Shown here: positions 1 through 7,576 of the stretch, one piece after another
Layout of the letters: each line of letters opens with the position of its first letter
Numbering within the stretch: position 1 is the first letter of the stretch
NCBI RefSeq assembly: GCF_002479325.1
Contig: NZ_DLMO01000127.1
Span: 1-12,516, forward strand
DNA: 12,516 nt
Source of the DNA: Brevundimonas sp. UBA7534
GTDB lineage: Bacteria > Pseudomonadota > Alphaproteobacteria > Caulobacterales > Caulobacteraceae
Reading direction: 5' to 3'
The notes under the pieces: generated by a model
Database searches by the model: none
Seen by the model: only the letters and a program-made list of their open reading frames with translations
Told to the model about the DNA's origin: nothing
Translations under genes and position numbers: made by a program

Positions 1-58
1 GGCGATGAAGCGCGGCGACGTCGTCGGGCGTCGCCGCGCGGAACGTCAGGTCGCTCAC
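1..58 (-). CDS. GNAT-family N-acetyltransferase, N-terminal fragment (probable)
   Basis: Only the first 19 codons are in the window; the gene runs off the left edge. It starts with GTG at 58-56. The frame reads VSDLTFRAATPDDVAALHR, which looks like the first beta strand and the 'R.AT.DD...L' turn that opens many GNAT acetyltransferases. The GTG overlaps the TGA stop of the upstream S46 peptidase (57-55) in the arrangement GTGA, which suggests translational coupling and one operon. The acyl acceptor cannot be inferred. The family call rests on a short N-terminal pattern and could be wrong; that a gene starts here is better supported than its family. Confidence 0.6.
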   Translation of the reverse strand, partial: MSDLTFRAATPDDVAALHR

Positions 59-2145
59 TGCCCCCTGTCTGGAGTGACCCCCAGCTCCTCGACCAGATGG
101 TCCATGCCGTAGACGTCGCGGAGCGCCACGGTCACGGCCTGGGTGGTGACGATGACGCTTCGGTTGACCGCGCGGTCGTAGCCGTAGGCGTTCCTCTGCG
201 TCAGGACGGTGGAGTCGAAGTTGGCCCCGATGATCTGGCCCCGCGCATTGATGGCAGGCGAACCGGAGGAGCCGCCGATGGTGTCGCTGGAGACGGCCAT
301 GTCCATCACCGCGTTCGGGTCGATGCGGTCCTTCGCGGCCATCAGCTTGGGCGCAACCTTGAACGGCTCTGCGCCGGTGGCGCGGTCCCACAGGCCGGCG
401 AAGGTGGTGAAGGCTCCAAACCGCTGGCCGGGCGCGTCCGACCCTTCGACCTGGCCGTAGGTCAGGCGCAGGGTGCCGGTGGCGTCGGGATAGACGCTGT
501 CGCCATAGGCGGCGAAGCGGGCGGCGGCCAGCTGTTCCGAGGCGCGGTCGGTCGGGGCCTGGACCTTTTCCTCCCATTCGGCGCGCACGGCGCGGGCGTC
601 GGCGTCGATGGCCAGGGCGTAGCGGATCATCGGGTCGGTCGAGGCCTGGACGGCCGCCAAGCCGCCGTCCCACAGGGCGCGGCGCACGGCCGGATCGGCC
701 AGTTGCGTGCCCTCGACCAGGCGGGCCGACAGACCCTCCGGGCTGTCCTTGCCCAGGAGCGTGGCGACATGGGGGTTGTCGACCGTCAGCCATTCGCGCG
801 TCTTGGACAGCCACCATTCCAGGCGAATCTGCTCCAGCTCCGGATAGGTCGGGCGCTCGGCGAACAGGCGCGACTGGACGCCCGACAGGCGGCTGTCGGC
901 GAACTCGGGCAGGCGCTGGTCGGACGGCTTGGCCCGTTCCTGGGCGCCGCGCACCAGGGTGCGGGCGTAAGCGAACAGCTGCGATCCGCCGGCGACCGAG
1001 GTGGTCCCCAGGCCCGTGCCGCCCTCCAGAAGGGCCATGGCGGGATAGAGCTCGCGCGCGGTCGGCTGGATCGCTTCCAGGGCCCCCCACGGGTCGGGCC
1101 CGTCGCCGTTGGCGGCGGCGTAACGCTGCATGAAGTCGGCCTCGGCCGCGGCCTTGGCCGTCATGAAGGCCGGGTCGATCAGGGCGGCCATGCGGCCGCG
1201 CCCGCGCTTGTAGGTGTTCTCCAGACCGACGATCGGGTCCATGGCGATGAAGGCCTGCTCCTCGCCCTCTTGCGAATAGCGGATCAGCCGACCGCGCAGC
1301 TCGGACGCGATCAACTGGTCCAGCGGCAGGACCACGTCGCGGATGGTGGCCAGCTGATCCATCGTCAGCAGGCGCTGGGTCGCGCCGGGATTGCCGGAGA
1401 CGAAGACGGCCTCGCCCTCGGTGGGCTTGTCGGCGTTCCAGGCGAAGTGGATCGGCGTCTCGACCGGCTTGCCGTCTTCGTACAGGCGGATGAAGGCGGC
1501 ATCGATGGCGAAGCGCGGGAAGGAGAAGTTGTCCAGGTCGCCGCCGAAGGTCGCGGCGCGATCCTCGGGCACCCAGGCCAGGCGCACGTCGTCGTACTTG
1601 CGGAATTTATAGAGCTTGAACTGGCCGCCGCGGTACAGGCTGACGACCTGGCAGCGGACCTTGGCGTCGTCGCCGCAGCCTTCCGTCTCGATGCGGCCCG
1701 CCTCGGCGTCGCGCGCCTGGGTGAAGGCCTGGCCTTCCAGCCCTTCGCCGGCCTTCTTCATCCGCTCGGTGACGTCGGAGATGTCGGTCAGGATCTCCGC
1801 CGAGGCGCCGGGGCATTTCAGCTCCTCCTCGCGCGACTTCGGGGTGAAGCCGGTCTCGGCGTAGTTGACCTGGGGCGTCGACAGATTGGCCACGCAGGTG
1901 GCCACGCAGTGGTTGTTGGTCATCACCAGGCCCTGGCCCGAGACGACGCCGGCCGAGCAGCCGCCGAACTTCACCGACGACAGCCGCACCCGGTCCAGGA
2001 AGGCCTGGTCGATGTTCGTCCCCAGCGCCTGGTTGGCGCGGGCGATGGGAAAGTTGTCGAAGGTCCACATGCCTTCCTCGGCGCTGGCCGAGGATGCAGC
2101 GGCGGCGGCGAGAACGGCGGTGGAGGCGAGAAGGGCGAGGCGCAT
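55..2145 (-). CDS. S46 family dipeptidyl-peptidase, secreted (Ser at the S1 specificity position)
   Basis: A 696-residue serine exopeptidase that should remove dipeptides from the N-termini of periplasmic peptides. I chose the ATG at 2145 because it opens a signal peptide (MRLALLAS..., cleavage after ASA near residue 22) and has AGGA 10 nt upstream; a longer frame to 2244 would be translated repeat DNA. The S46 triad is visible: His79 in TNNHC, Asp215 eight residues after the DNF motif, and Ser627 in GGSSGSP. Asp644 matches the residue that binds the substrate amino group. Position Ser+18, which sets S1 preference (Gly in DPP7, Arg in DPP11), is Ser645. The subsite Trp next to the conserved Asn206 is Phe207. 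Length fits the family (about 700). The gene lies downstream of a paralogue and overlaps the next gene by GTGA. Confidence 0.93.
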   Translation of the reverse strand: MRLALLASTAVLAAAAASSASAEEGMWTFDNFPIARANQALGTNIDQAFLDRVRLSSVKFGGCSAGVVSGQGLVMTNNHCVATCVANLSTPQVNYAETGFTPKSREEELKCPGASAEILTDISDVTERMKKAGEGLEGQAFTQARDAEAGRIETEGCGDDAKVRCQVVSLYRGGQFKLYKFRKYDDVRLAWVPEDRAATFGGDLDNFSFPRFAIDAAFIRLYEDGKPVETPIHFAWNADKPTEGEAVFVSGNPGATQRLLTMDQLATIRDVVLPLDQLIASELRGRLIRYSQEGEEQAFIAMDPIVGLENTYKRGRGRMAALIDPAFMTAKAAAEADFMQRYAAANGDGPDPWGALEAIQPTARELYPAMALLEGGTGLGTTSVAGGSQLFAYARTLVRGAQERAKPSDQRLPEFADSRLSGVQSRLFAERPTYPELEQIRLEWWLSKTREWLTVDNPHVATLLGKDSPEGLSARLVEGTQLADPAVRRALWDGGLAAVQASTDPMIRYALAIDADARAVRAEWEEKVQAPTDRASEQLAAARFAAYGDSVYPDATGTLRLTYGQVEGSDAPGQRFGAFTTFAGLWDRATGAEPFKVAPKLMAAKDRIDPNAVMDMAVSSDTIGGSSGSPAINARGQIIGANFDSTVLTQRNAYGYDRAVNRSVIVTTQAVTVALRDVYGMDHLVEELGVTPDRGQ

Positions 2146-2163
2146 GGATGTGGGGTCCTGTGT

Positions 2164-2231
2164 CTCCTCCCCGTTCGCGCAGCGGAGGGGGAGGTGGCGC
2201 GGCGCGCAGCGCCGTGACGGAGGGGGTCTTC
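2164..2231. repeat. REP-like palindromic element, copy 1
   Basis: A GC-rich element of about 68 bp that begins CTCCTCCCC, contains GGGGGAGG, then a GGCGC...GCGCC hairpin, and ends GGAGGGGGTCTTC. Its consensus matches the reverse complement of the element at 2259-2315, so the two form an inverted, facing pair like a BIME. It lies between the two S46 genes, just upstream of the second one's ribosome binding site. Family membership is inferred from this internal pair only. Confidence 0.6.
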
Positions 2232-2258
2232 GATAAAACACCAATGTCCGTGCGGCGG

Positions 2259-2315
2259 GAAGAACCCCTCCACCGCTTCGCGGTCCCCCTCCCCATCGCG
2301 AGCGATGGGGAGGAG
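2259..2315. repeat. REP-like palindromic element, copy 2 (inverted) with 12-bp hairpin
   Basis: This is the facing copy of the element at 2164-2231: it starts GAAGAACCCCTCC and ends GGGGAGGAG. It contains a perfect 12-bp inverted repeat (2288-2299 with 2302-2313) around GA, and an inner CCGC/GCGG hairpin. On the minus strand it starts about 17 nt after the stop of the first S46 gene. No T-tract follows the stem, so it is more likely an mRNA-stabilising or attenuating structure than a strong intrinsic terminator. Confidence 0.65.
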
Positions 2316-2331
2316 ACTTTGGCGTATCGGC

Positions 2332-4416
2332 CTACTCGACGCCCAACTCTTCCAGCAGGCGCGGCTGGTTGTAGACGTTGCGCAGGGCCTCGGTGATGGC
2401 GGCGGTGGAGACCGTGACCGTGCGGTTCAGGTTTCCGTCGTAGCCGAAGCTGCCGCCCAGCGAGTGGATGTTGCCGTCGAAGGCGGCGCCGATCACCTCG
2501 CCCTTGGCGTTGATCACCGGCGAGCCCGAGTTGCCGCCGATGATGTCGTTGGTCGAGACGAAGTCATAGACGGTCTGCTTGTTGACCTTGTCCTCGGCCG
2601 CCAGCCAGTCCTCGGCCGCGTTGAAGGGCTCGGCGCCGGTGTTCCGCTCATACAGGCCGCCGATGTAGGTGAAGGGCTCCACCGTCACGCCCTGGTAGGT
2701 CCAGCCCTTCACCGCGCCGTACGACAGGCGAAGGCTGAAGGTCGCGTCCGGATAGAGGTTGGTGCCGTAGGCGGCGAAGCGGGCCTGGGCGATCTTTTCG
2801 CCCGCGCGGCTGGTCGGACCCGAGACGGCCGATTCCCACTGGGTGCGGATGGCCTGGGCCGCGTCGTCATTGGCCAGAACGAACTGGATCATGGCGTCGC
2901 CCGAGGCCGCCAGCTGTTCCGGCGTCATGGCCAGGGCCTGGGCGCGGAAGGCCGGATCGGCCAGACGCGTGCCCGAGACGGTGCGTTCGGCGATCTGCTC
3001 GGGGCTGTCCTTGCCCAGCAGCGCCTTCACCTGCGGATTGTCGACGGTCAGGTATTCGCGGGTCTTGGACAGCCAGAACGACATGTAGATTTCCTCGATG
3101 TCGTTCGAGATCGGCGCGTTCTGGGACAGGCGGCGGCCCAGGGCGGCGATGTCGGCGTCCGAATAGCCGGGGCGGCGTTCGGCGGCCGGCTTGGCCCGTT
3201 CCTTGGCCGCGCGGACGATGGCCTTGGCGTAGCTGTAGAGCTGCGAGCGCGGGCCGGATTCAAGCTGGCGATAGGGCAGATAGAGATTGCGCTGGGCCTG
3301 GGCCACGCGCTCCAGGTCGGCCCACGGGTCGCCGATGCGGGCGGCCAGTGCGGGATCGGCGGCGACGCGCTGGCGCAGCTCGGCCTCTTCCTGGCGCTTC
3401 TTGGCCATGAAGGCGGGATCGGTCAGGGCGCCCTGCTGGCCATAATAGACCTTGAAGGTGTTCTCCAGGCCGAAGATCGGATCGACGGCGACGCGCTTGG
3501 CCTCCTCGCCTGTGGTCGAATATTCCAGAAGGCGGCCGCGCAGTTCGGAGAACTGGATCAGGCTGATGGGCAGCTGCTGGTCGCGCAGCGCCTCCAGCTG
3601 GGCCACGGTCAGCAGGCGCTGCGTCGTGCCGGGGTTGCCCGCGACGAAGGTGACGTCGCCTTCCTTGGGCGCGTTCGGATTCCAGGTCAGGTGGTTGGGC
3701 GTGGCGACCGGCTTGCCATCCTCGTAGATGCGCAGGAAGCCGCTATCCAGCGCATAGCGCGGGAAGTTGAAGTTGTCCGGGTCGCCGCCGAAGAAGGCGG
3801 CCTGGAACTCGGGCGCGAAGACCAGGCGCACGTCGTCGTACTTGCGGAACTTGTAGAGCTTGTACTGGCCGCCGCGGTACAGGCTGATGACTTGGCAGGT
3901 CCATTTGGGATCGTCGCCGCAGCCTTCCTTCTGGATCTTCTCGCTCTCGGCGTTGCGGGCCTGGACGAAGGCGGCGCCCTCCAGGCCCTGGCCGGCGCCC
4001 TGGACCCGCTCGGTCACGTCGGTGATCTCGGTCAGGATCTCGGCCGTCTGGCCCGGGCACTTCTTCTCGTCCTCGCGGGTGGCGGGCATCCAGCCGTTCT
4101 TGACGTAGTCGTGCTGGGCGTCCGACAGGTCCTGGACGCAGCCGACGACGCAGTGGTGATTGGTGAGGATCAGGCCTTCGCCCGACACCAGCGAGGCCGA
4201 GCAGCCCTGCAGCCGCACGGCCGCCTCGCGCACCCGGTCCAGCCACGCCTGGTCGATGTTCGTGCCATAGGTCTGGTTCACGGTGGCGATCGGGAAGTTG
4301 TCGAACGTCCACATCCCTTCTTCCGCCTTGGCCGGGCCGGCGGGGGCGGACAGGACGGCGGTCGCGGCGCCCAGGGCGGCCAGCGAGGCGGTGAGACGTA
4401 GTGAAGGCAGGGACAT
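2332..4416 (-). CDS. S46 family dipeptidyl-peptidase, secreted (DPP7-like Gly at the S1 position)
   Basis: A 694-residue paralogue of the adjacent S46 peptidase, homologous along its whole length. It has a signal peptide with likely cleavage after AKA (about residue 31) and a GGAG box 10 nt before the ATG at 4416. The predicted triad is His88 (TNHHC), Asp224 (eight residues after DNF) and Ser630 (GGNSGSP). Asp647, equivalent to the amino-group anchor, and Gly648 at Ser+18 match the DPP7/DAP BII pattern, which prefers hydrophobic or broad P1 residues. As in its neighbour, the subsite Trp after DN is Phe216. Paired cysteines (Cys72, 89, 93, 120, 166, 174) are largely shared and may form periplasmic disulfides. 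It is the first gene of the minus-strand operon and diverges from the ABC operon. Confidence 0.94.
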   Translation of the reverse strand: MSLPSLRLTASLAALGAATAVLSAPAGPAKAEEGMWTFDNFPIATVNQTYGTNIDQAWLDRVREAAVRLQGCSASLVSGEGLILTNHHCVVGCVQDLSDAQHDYVKNGWMPATREDEKKCPGQTAEILTEITDVTERVQGAGQGLEGAAFVQARNAESEKIQKEGCGDDPKWTCQVISLYRGGQYKLYKFRKYDDVRLVFAPEFQAAFFGGDPDNFNFPRYALDSGFLRIYEDGKPVATPNHLTWNPNAPKEGDVTFVAGNPGTTQRLLTVAQLEALRDQQLPISLIQFSELRGRLLEYSTTGEEAKRVAVDPIFGLENTFKVYYGQQGALTDPAFMAKKRQEEAELRQRVAADPALAARIGDPWADLERVAQAQRNLYLPYRQLESGPRSQLYSYAKAIVRAAKERAKPAAERRPGYSDADIAALGRRLSQNAPISNDIEEIYMSFWLSKTREYLTVDNPQVKALLGKDSPEQIAERTVSGTRLADPAFRAQALAMTPEQLAASGDAMIQFVLANDDAAQAIRTQWESAVSGPTSRAGEKIAQARFAAYGTNLYPDATFSLRLSYGAVKGWTYQGVTVEPFTYIGGLYERNTGAEPFNAAEDWLAAEDKVNKQTVYDFVSTNDIIGGNSGSPVINAKGEVIGAAFDGNIHSLGGSFGYDGNLNRTVTVSTAAITEALRNVYNQPRLLEELGVE

Positions 4417-4467
4417 CGGGCGTTTTCTCCGGTCGCCGGGATCGGGTCGATCCGGCCGTTATTCTGT

Positions 4468-4496
4468 AACTAGACCCGCCGCCGCGGCGCGGGCAA
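4468..4496 (-). promoter_or_regulatory. Possible promoter of the S46 operon
   Basis: On the minus strand TTGCCC (4496-4491) and CTAGTT (4473-4468) are 17 bp apart, which would start transcription near 4460 and leave a leader of about 44 nt. The boxes match the consensus only in part, so this is tentative. Confidence 0.3.
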
Positions 4497-4555
4497 GTCG
4501 GGCGTCCGCGCCGCCTTACCCCGATTTAACTTGGCCGCGAGGACACGCGCGGTCA

Positions 4556-4563
4556 GATAGAAC
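4556..4563 (+). promoter_or_regulatory. Possible -10 element of the ABC exporter operon
   Basis: GATAGAAC fits the Caulobacter housekeeping -10 pattern GCTANAWC at seven of eight positions. It lies 25 nt before the permease ATG, leaving room for a short leader that carries GGGGGA (4571-4576). I see no convincing -35 box. Confidence 0.3.
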
Positions 4564-4588
4564 CCAGTTCGGGGGATTTCAGCGCTTC

Positions 4589-5761
4589 ATGTCGCTTGCA
4601 CTTTCTACATTGCTGTTCGAGTGGCGCCGCTACATGGCCGCGGTCATGGCCCTGGCGCTGTCGGGGCTGCTGGTCCTGGCCATGACCGGCGTCTTCATCG
4701 GCATCGGCAAGGGCTTCACCGCCGCCATCGAGCGGTCGCGCGCCGACGTGATCATCATGCAGCCCGGCGCGACCCAGCTGTTCGGCGGCTCCATGGGCGT
4801 GCCCCGGCGGTTCATCCCCCTGGCCTACAACCACCCCGAGGTGGTCGAGGTCCGCGCCTTGGAGATCAACGGCGGCAACCTTCAGAACGTGCGCGATATC
4901 GATCCGACGATGAGCCAGGCCGAGCGCGCGCGCCAGGGCGCCCCCAAGTCGCGCCAGGTCATGGTCAATGTGATCGACACCCAGCCCGGTTCGGTCACCA
5001 TACCGGTGGACTATTCAGACGAGCTGGTCGCGGCGCTGCGCCAGCCCTTCACCATCGCCGTCGACGAGACCGCGCTGGGGACGCTGGGCGTCAAGCTGGG
5101 CGACCGCGCCATCTACGCCGGCCAGACGGTGACGGTGGTGGGCGTGCTGCGGGGCTATCCCAACATGATGCAGCCGACCATCGTCATGTCGCGGGACTCG
5201 CTGCGGATGCTGGGCCAGTCGTGGGGCAACACCATGGGCGGCCCGCTGATGATCAAGCTGCGCGACCCCGCCAAGGCGTCGGTGGTCGCCGCCCAGCTGA
5301 ACGAGATGGGCAAGGGCCAGTGGCGCGCCTGGACCCGTCAGGAGCTGGCCGACGCCAACGCCAAGTCGATGTTCGAGGAAGGCATTCTGGTCATCATCAT
5401 CGGCGGCTGCGTGGTGCTGGGCATCATCATCGGCGTGGCCATCACCTGGCAGACCCTGCGCGGCGCCATCATGGCCAACATCAAGGAGTTCGCCTCGCTG
5501 CGGGCCCTGGGCGTCGGCATGGGCAGCCTGCGCCGCATCGTCGTCGAACTGAGTTTCTGGGTCGGTCTGGTGGGGGTGGCGGCGGCCGTCCTGCTGACGT
5601 GGCTGCTGTCGCTGCTGGCGCGGATGGGCGGGGTCATCATCGCCCTGCCGTTCAGCCTGCTGCTCGTGGTCGGCATCGGCCTGGTCCTGATCGCCATGGG
5701 GTCCGGCCTGCTGTCGCTGGGCGTCCTGAAGAAGAGCCAACCGGCGGATTTGCTGCGATGA
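4589..5761 (+). CDS. ABC exporter permease, DevC/MacB-like (FtsX-type)
   Basis: A 390-residue inner-membrane permease with the four-helix FtsX/MacB plan: TM1 about residues 15-40, a large periplasmic domain of about 41-260, then TM2 265-288, TM3 318-344 and TM4 348-376. The cytoplasmic EFASLRALGVG segment (300-310) is the conserved loop that meets the ATPase in LolC/MacB/DevC proteins. I chose the ATG at 4589 because it gives a normal permease N-terminus; the frame stays open upstream to 4283, but that part is antisense to the S46 signal-peptide region. The stop overlaps the next gene as ATGA (5758-5761). With the following ATPase and HlyD-type protein it should form an efflux or lipid-export pump; the substrate cannot be told. 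Confidence 0.9.
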   Translation: MSLALSTLLFEWRRYMAAVMALALSGLLVLAMTGVFIGIGKGFTAAIERSRADVIIMQPGATQLFGGSMGVPRRFIPLAYNHPEVVEVRALEINGGNLQNVRDIDPTMSQAERARQGAPKSRQVMVNVIDTQPGSVTIPVDYSDELVAALRQPFTIAVDETALGTLGVKLGDRAIYAGQTVTVVGVLRGYPNMMQPTIVMSRDSLRMLGQSWGNTMGGPLMIKLRDPAKASVVAAQLNEMGKGQWRAWTRQELADANAKSMFEEGILVIIIGGCVVLGIIIGVAITWQTLRGAIMANIKEFASLRALGVGMGSLRRIVVELSFWVGLVGVAAAVLLTWLLSLLARMGGVIIALPFSLLLVVGIGLVLIAMGSGLLSLGVLKKSQPADLLR

Positions 5762-6513
5762 TCCACACCAAGACCCACGGCAAACATGGCGACTACGCCA
5801 TCGAGGCCACCGGCCTGATCAAGCGGTTCAAGTCGGGCCGCGCCTTCGTCGAGGTTCTGAAGGGCGTCGATTTCGACGCGCGGCACGGCGACCTGACGAT
5901 GGTCATGGGACCGTCGGGATCGGGCAAGTCGACGCTGATCGCGGCGCTGTCCGGCCTGCTGAAACCCGAGGAGGGACGCGTCGACGCCCTGGACGTCGAC
6001 GACCTGTGGAAGCTGTCGACTGGCCGGATCGACCGGTTCCGCCTCGAGAACTGCGGCTTCATCTTCCAGGGCTTCAACCTGTTCCCGTCGCTGACCGCCC
6101 TGCAACAGGTCGAGACGGTGCTGAAGTTCCAGGGGTTGTCCTCGGGCCAGGCCAAGAAGCGCGCCACGACGGCGCTGGAGGAGGTCGGCCTGGGCCATCG
6201 TCTGCACCAGCGGCCCGCGGCCCTGTCGGGCGGCGAGAAGCAGCGCGTCGCCATCGCCCGCGCCCTGGCCAAGGATCCCAAGATCCTGTTCGCCGACGAA
6301 CCGACCTCGGCCCTGGACGGCGAAAACGGGCAGGTGGTCATCAAGCTTCTGCGCCGGGCCGCCACAGAACACGGCGCGGCCGTCATCTGCGTGACCCACG
6401 ACCCGCGCCTGGAGGCCTGGGCCGACCGGGTCATCCACATCGAGGACGGCAAGATCCTGGACGACCAGCGCCGCAATCCCGATCCGGACGCCGTTCTGGC
6501 GTCGCATCACTGA
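5758..6513 (+). CDS. ABC transporter ATP-binding protein, DevA/LolD/MacB-like
   Basis: A 251-residue nucleotide-binding subunit with all motifs present: Walker A GPSGSGKST (51-59), Q-loop Gln104 in FIFQGFNLFP, signature LSGGEKQR (156-163), Walker B ILFADE (176-181), D-loop SALD (184-187) and switch His214 in VTHD. The GFNLFPSLTALQQVE stretch is typical of the LolD/MacB/DevA subgroup that powers mechanotransmitting exporters. The ATG at 5758 overlaps the permease stop by ATGA, so the two subunits are probably translated together in equal amounts. It should energise the permease encoded just upstream. Confidence 0.94.
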   Translation: MIHTKTHGKHGDYAIEATGLIKRFKSGRAFVEVLKGVDFDARHGDLTMVMGPSGSGKSTLIAALSGLLKPEEGRVDALDVDDLWKLSTGRIDRFRLENCGFIFQGFNLFPSLTALQQVETVLKFQGLSSGQAKKRATTALEEVGLGHRLHQRPAALSGGEKQRVAIARALAKDPKILFADEPTSALDGENGQVVIKLLRRAATEHGAAVICVTHDPRLEAWADRVIHIEDGKILDDQRRNPDPDAVLASHH

Positions 6514-6547
6514 ACCAACAGACGAACCCCTTAGGACGACACGCCCC

Positions 6548-7555
6548 ATGCCCGGCTTCCTGAAGAAAAAACGCACCTGGCTCGGCCTGCTGGTGATCAT
6601 CGTGCTGGTGGTCGGCTTCATGCTGTTCCAGTCGGCCGCCAAGACCAAGAAGGCCGAGGCCGAGAAGGCGGCCGCCACCAAGGTGGAAAGCCCCTACGCC
6701 GCCATCGCCAACGGCAAGGTGGACGTCGAGGGCGGCATCATCCAGATCGCCGCCCGGCGTGGCGGCGTGGTGCGCGACGTCCTGGTGCAGGAAGGCGACC
6801 GGGTCGTCGCCGGCCAGATCCTGGCCCGCCAGGAGGACGACGAGGCGCGCTTGGCCGTGCAAAGCGCCCAGGCCGCCGTCAACCAGGCCGAGAGCCAGCT
6901 GGCGCAGATCCAGGTCGACATCCGCACCGCCCAGCGCGAGCACGACCGACTGTCGCAGCTGGTGGCCACCAACTTCGTCGCCGCCCAGCGAATGGACCAG
7001 GCCAAGGACGCCATCGCCACCGCCCAGGCGCGGCTGGGGTCGCAGACCGCCGCCGTCCAGACCGCCCGCGCCCAGCTGGCCCAGGCCCGCTACAACGAGG
7101 AACTGACGGTGATCCGCGCGCCGACCGCCGGCCGGATCGTGCGCCGCTACGCCAACCCCGGCGCCGGCGCCTCGACCCTGAACGTCTCGACCATGTTCGA
7201 CCTGGAGCCTGACGCGCCGCGCATCGTCCGCGCCGAGGTGGTGGAAAGCGACCTGCCCAACCTGACCGACGGCCAGGCGGTGGAGATCACCCCCGAGGGC
7301 GACCCTTCCAAGGTCTATGTCGGCTCGGTGATGCGCCGGGCGGCGGTGTTCGGCGCGCGCAAGCTGGCCTCCGACGACCCCTCGCAGCGCACCGACGAGC
7401 GGGTGGTCGAGGTGGTGGCCTCGGCCGGCGACGCGCCGCTGCTGATCGGTCAGCGCGTCCTGGTCAAGTTCATGAAGCCCGGCCAGACCGCCGGCGCCAA
7501 GCGCGAAGCCGCCACCGGCGTCGGCCCCGACCGGGCGATGGTGCGACCGCAGTAG
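6548..7555 (+). CDS. HlyD/DevB-type periplasmic adaptor (membrane fusion protein)
   Basis: A 335-residue adaptor of the tripartite exporter, starting 34 nt after the ATPase stop with AGGA 11 nt before the ATG. It has a basic N-terminus (KKKR), one membrane anchor (about 11-27), a first lipoyl half with VRDVLVQEGDRVVAGQIL (75-92), an alanine/glutamine-rich coiled coil (about 100-182), a second lipoyl half (RAPTAGRIVRRY, 190-201) and a C-terminal beta-barrel. The hairpin is short, as in DevB-like adaptors. No TolC-type outer membrane channel lies nearby, so one encoded elsewhere would have to be used. Gene order here is C-A-B, not the cyanobacterial B-C-A. Confidence 0.9.
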   Translation: MPGFLKKKRTWLGLLVIIVLVVGFMLFQSAAKTKKAEAEKAAATKVESPYAAIANGKVDVEGGIIQIAARRGGVVRDVLVQEGDRVVAGQILARQEDDEARLAVQSAQAAVNQAESQLAQIQVDIRTAQREHDRLSQLVATNFVAAQRMDQAKDAIATAQARLGSQTAAVQTARAQLAQARYNEELTVIRAPTAGRIVRRYANPGAGASTLNVSTMFDLEPDAPRIVRAEVVESDLPNLTDGQAVEITPEGDPSKVYVGSVMRRAAVFGARKLASDDPSQRTDERVVEVVASAGDAPLLIGQRVLVKFMKPGQTAGAKREAATGVGPDRAMVRPQ

Positions 7556-7576
7556 GCGGCGCGTCCTCGATCTCGA

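Noticed and set aside
97..2217. A 706-codon open frame on the plus strand antisense to the second S46 gene
   Set aside because: The minus-strand frame has a signal peptide, the S46 triad and a full family match; the plus frame is a low-complexity shadow caused by high GC content.
2146..2244. A 33-codon N-terminal extension of the downstream S46 protein
   Set aside because: It would translate the REP-like element and place the signal peptide internally; the ATG at 2145 has a ribosome site and a normal signal peptide.
2288..2313. The 12-bp hairpin as an intrinsic terminator after the first S46 gene
   Set aside because: No T-tract follows it on either strand, and it belongs to a repeated palindromic element.
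2305..4401. A 698-codon open frame on the plus strand antisense to the first S46 gene
   Set aside because: Same reason: it mirrors a well-supported S46 coding sequence and has no recognisable motifs or ribosome site.
4621..5757. A long N-terminal extension of the ATPase frame across the permease gene
   Set aside because: The ATPase family starts at 5758, and the extension is an Arg/Gly/Pro-rich out-of-frame reading of the permease.
5338..6681. A 447-codon minus-strand frame across the permease and ATPase
   Set aside because: It lies opposite clear Walker A, signature and Walker B motifs and shows no domain of its own.
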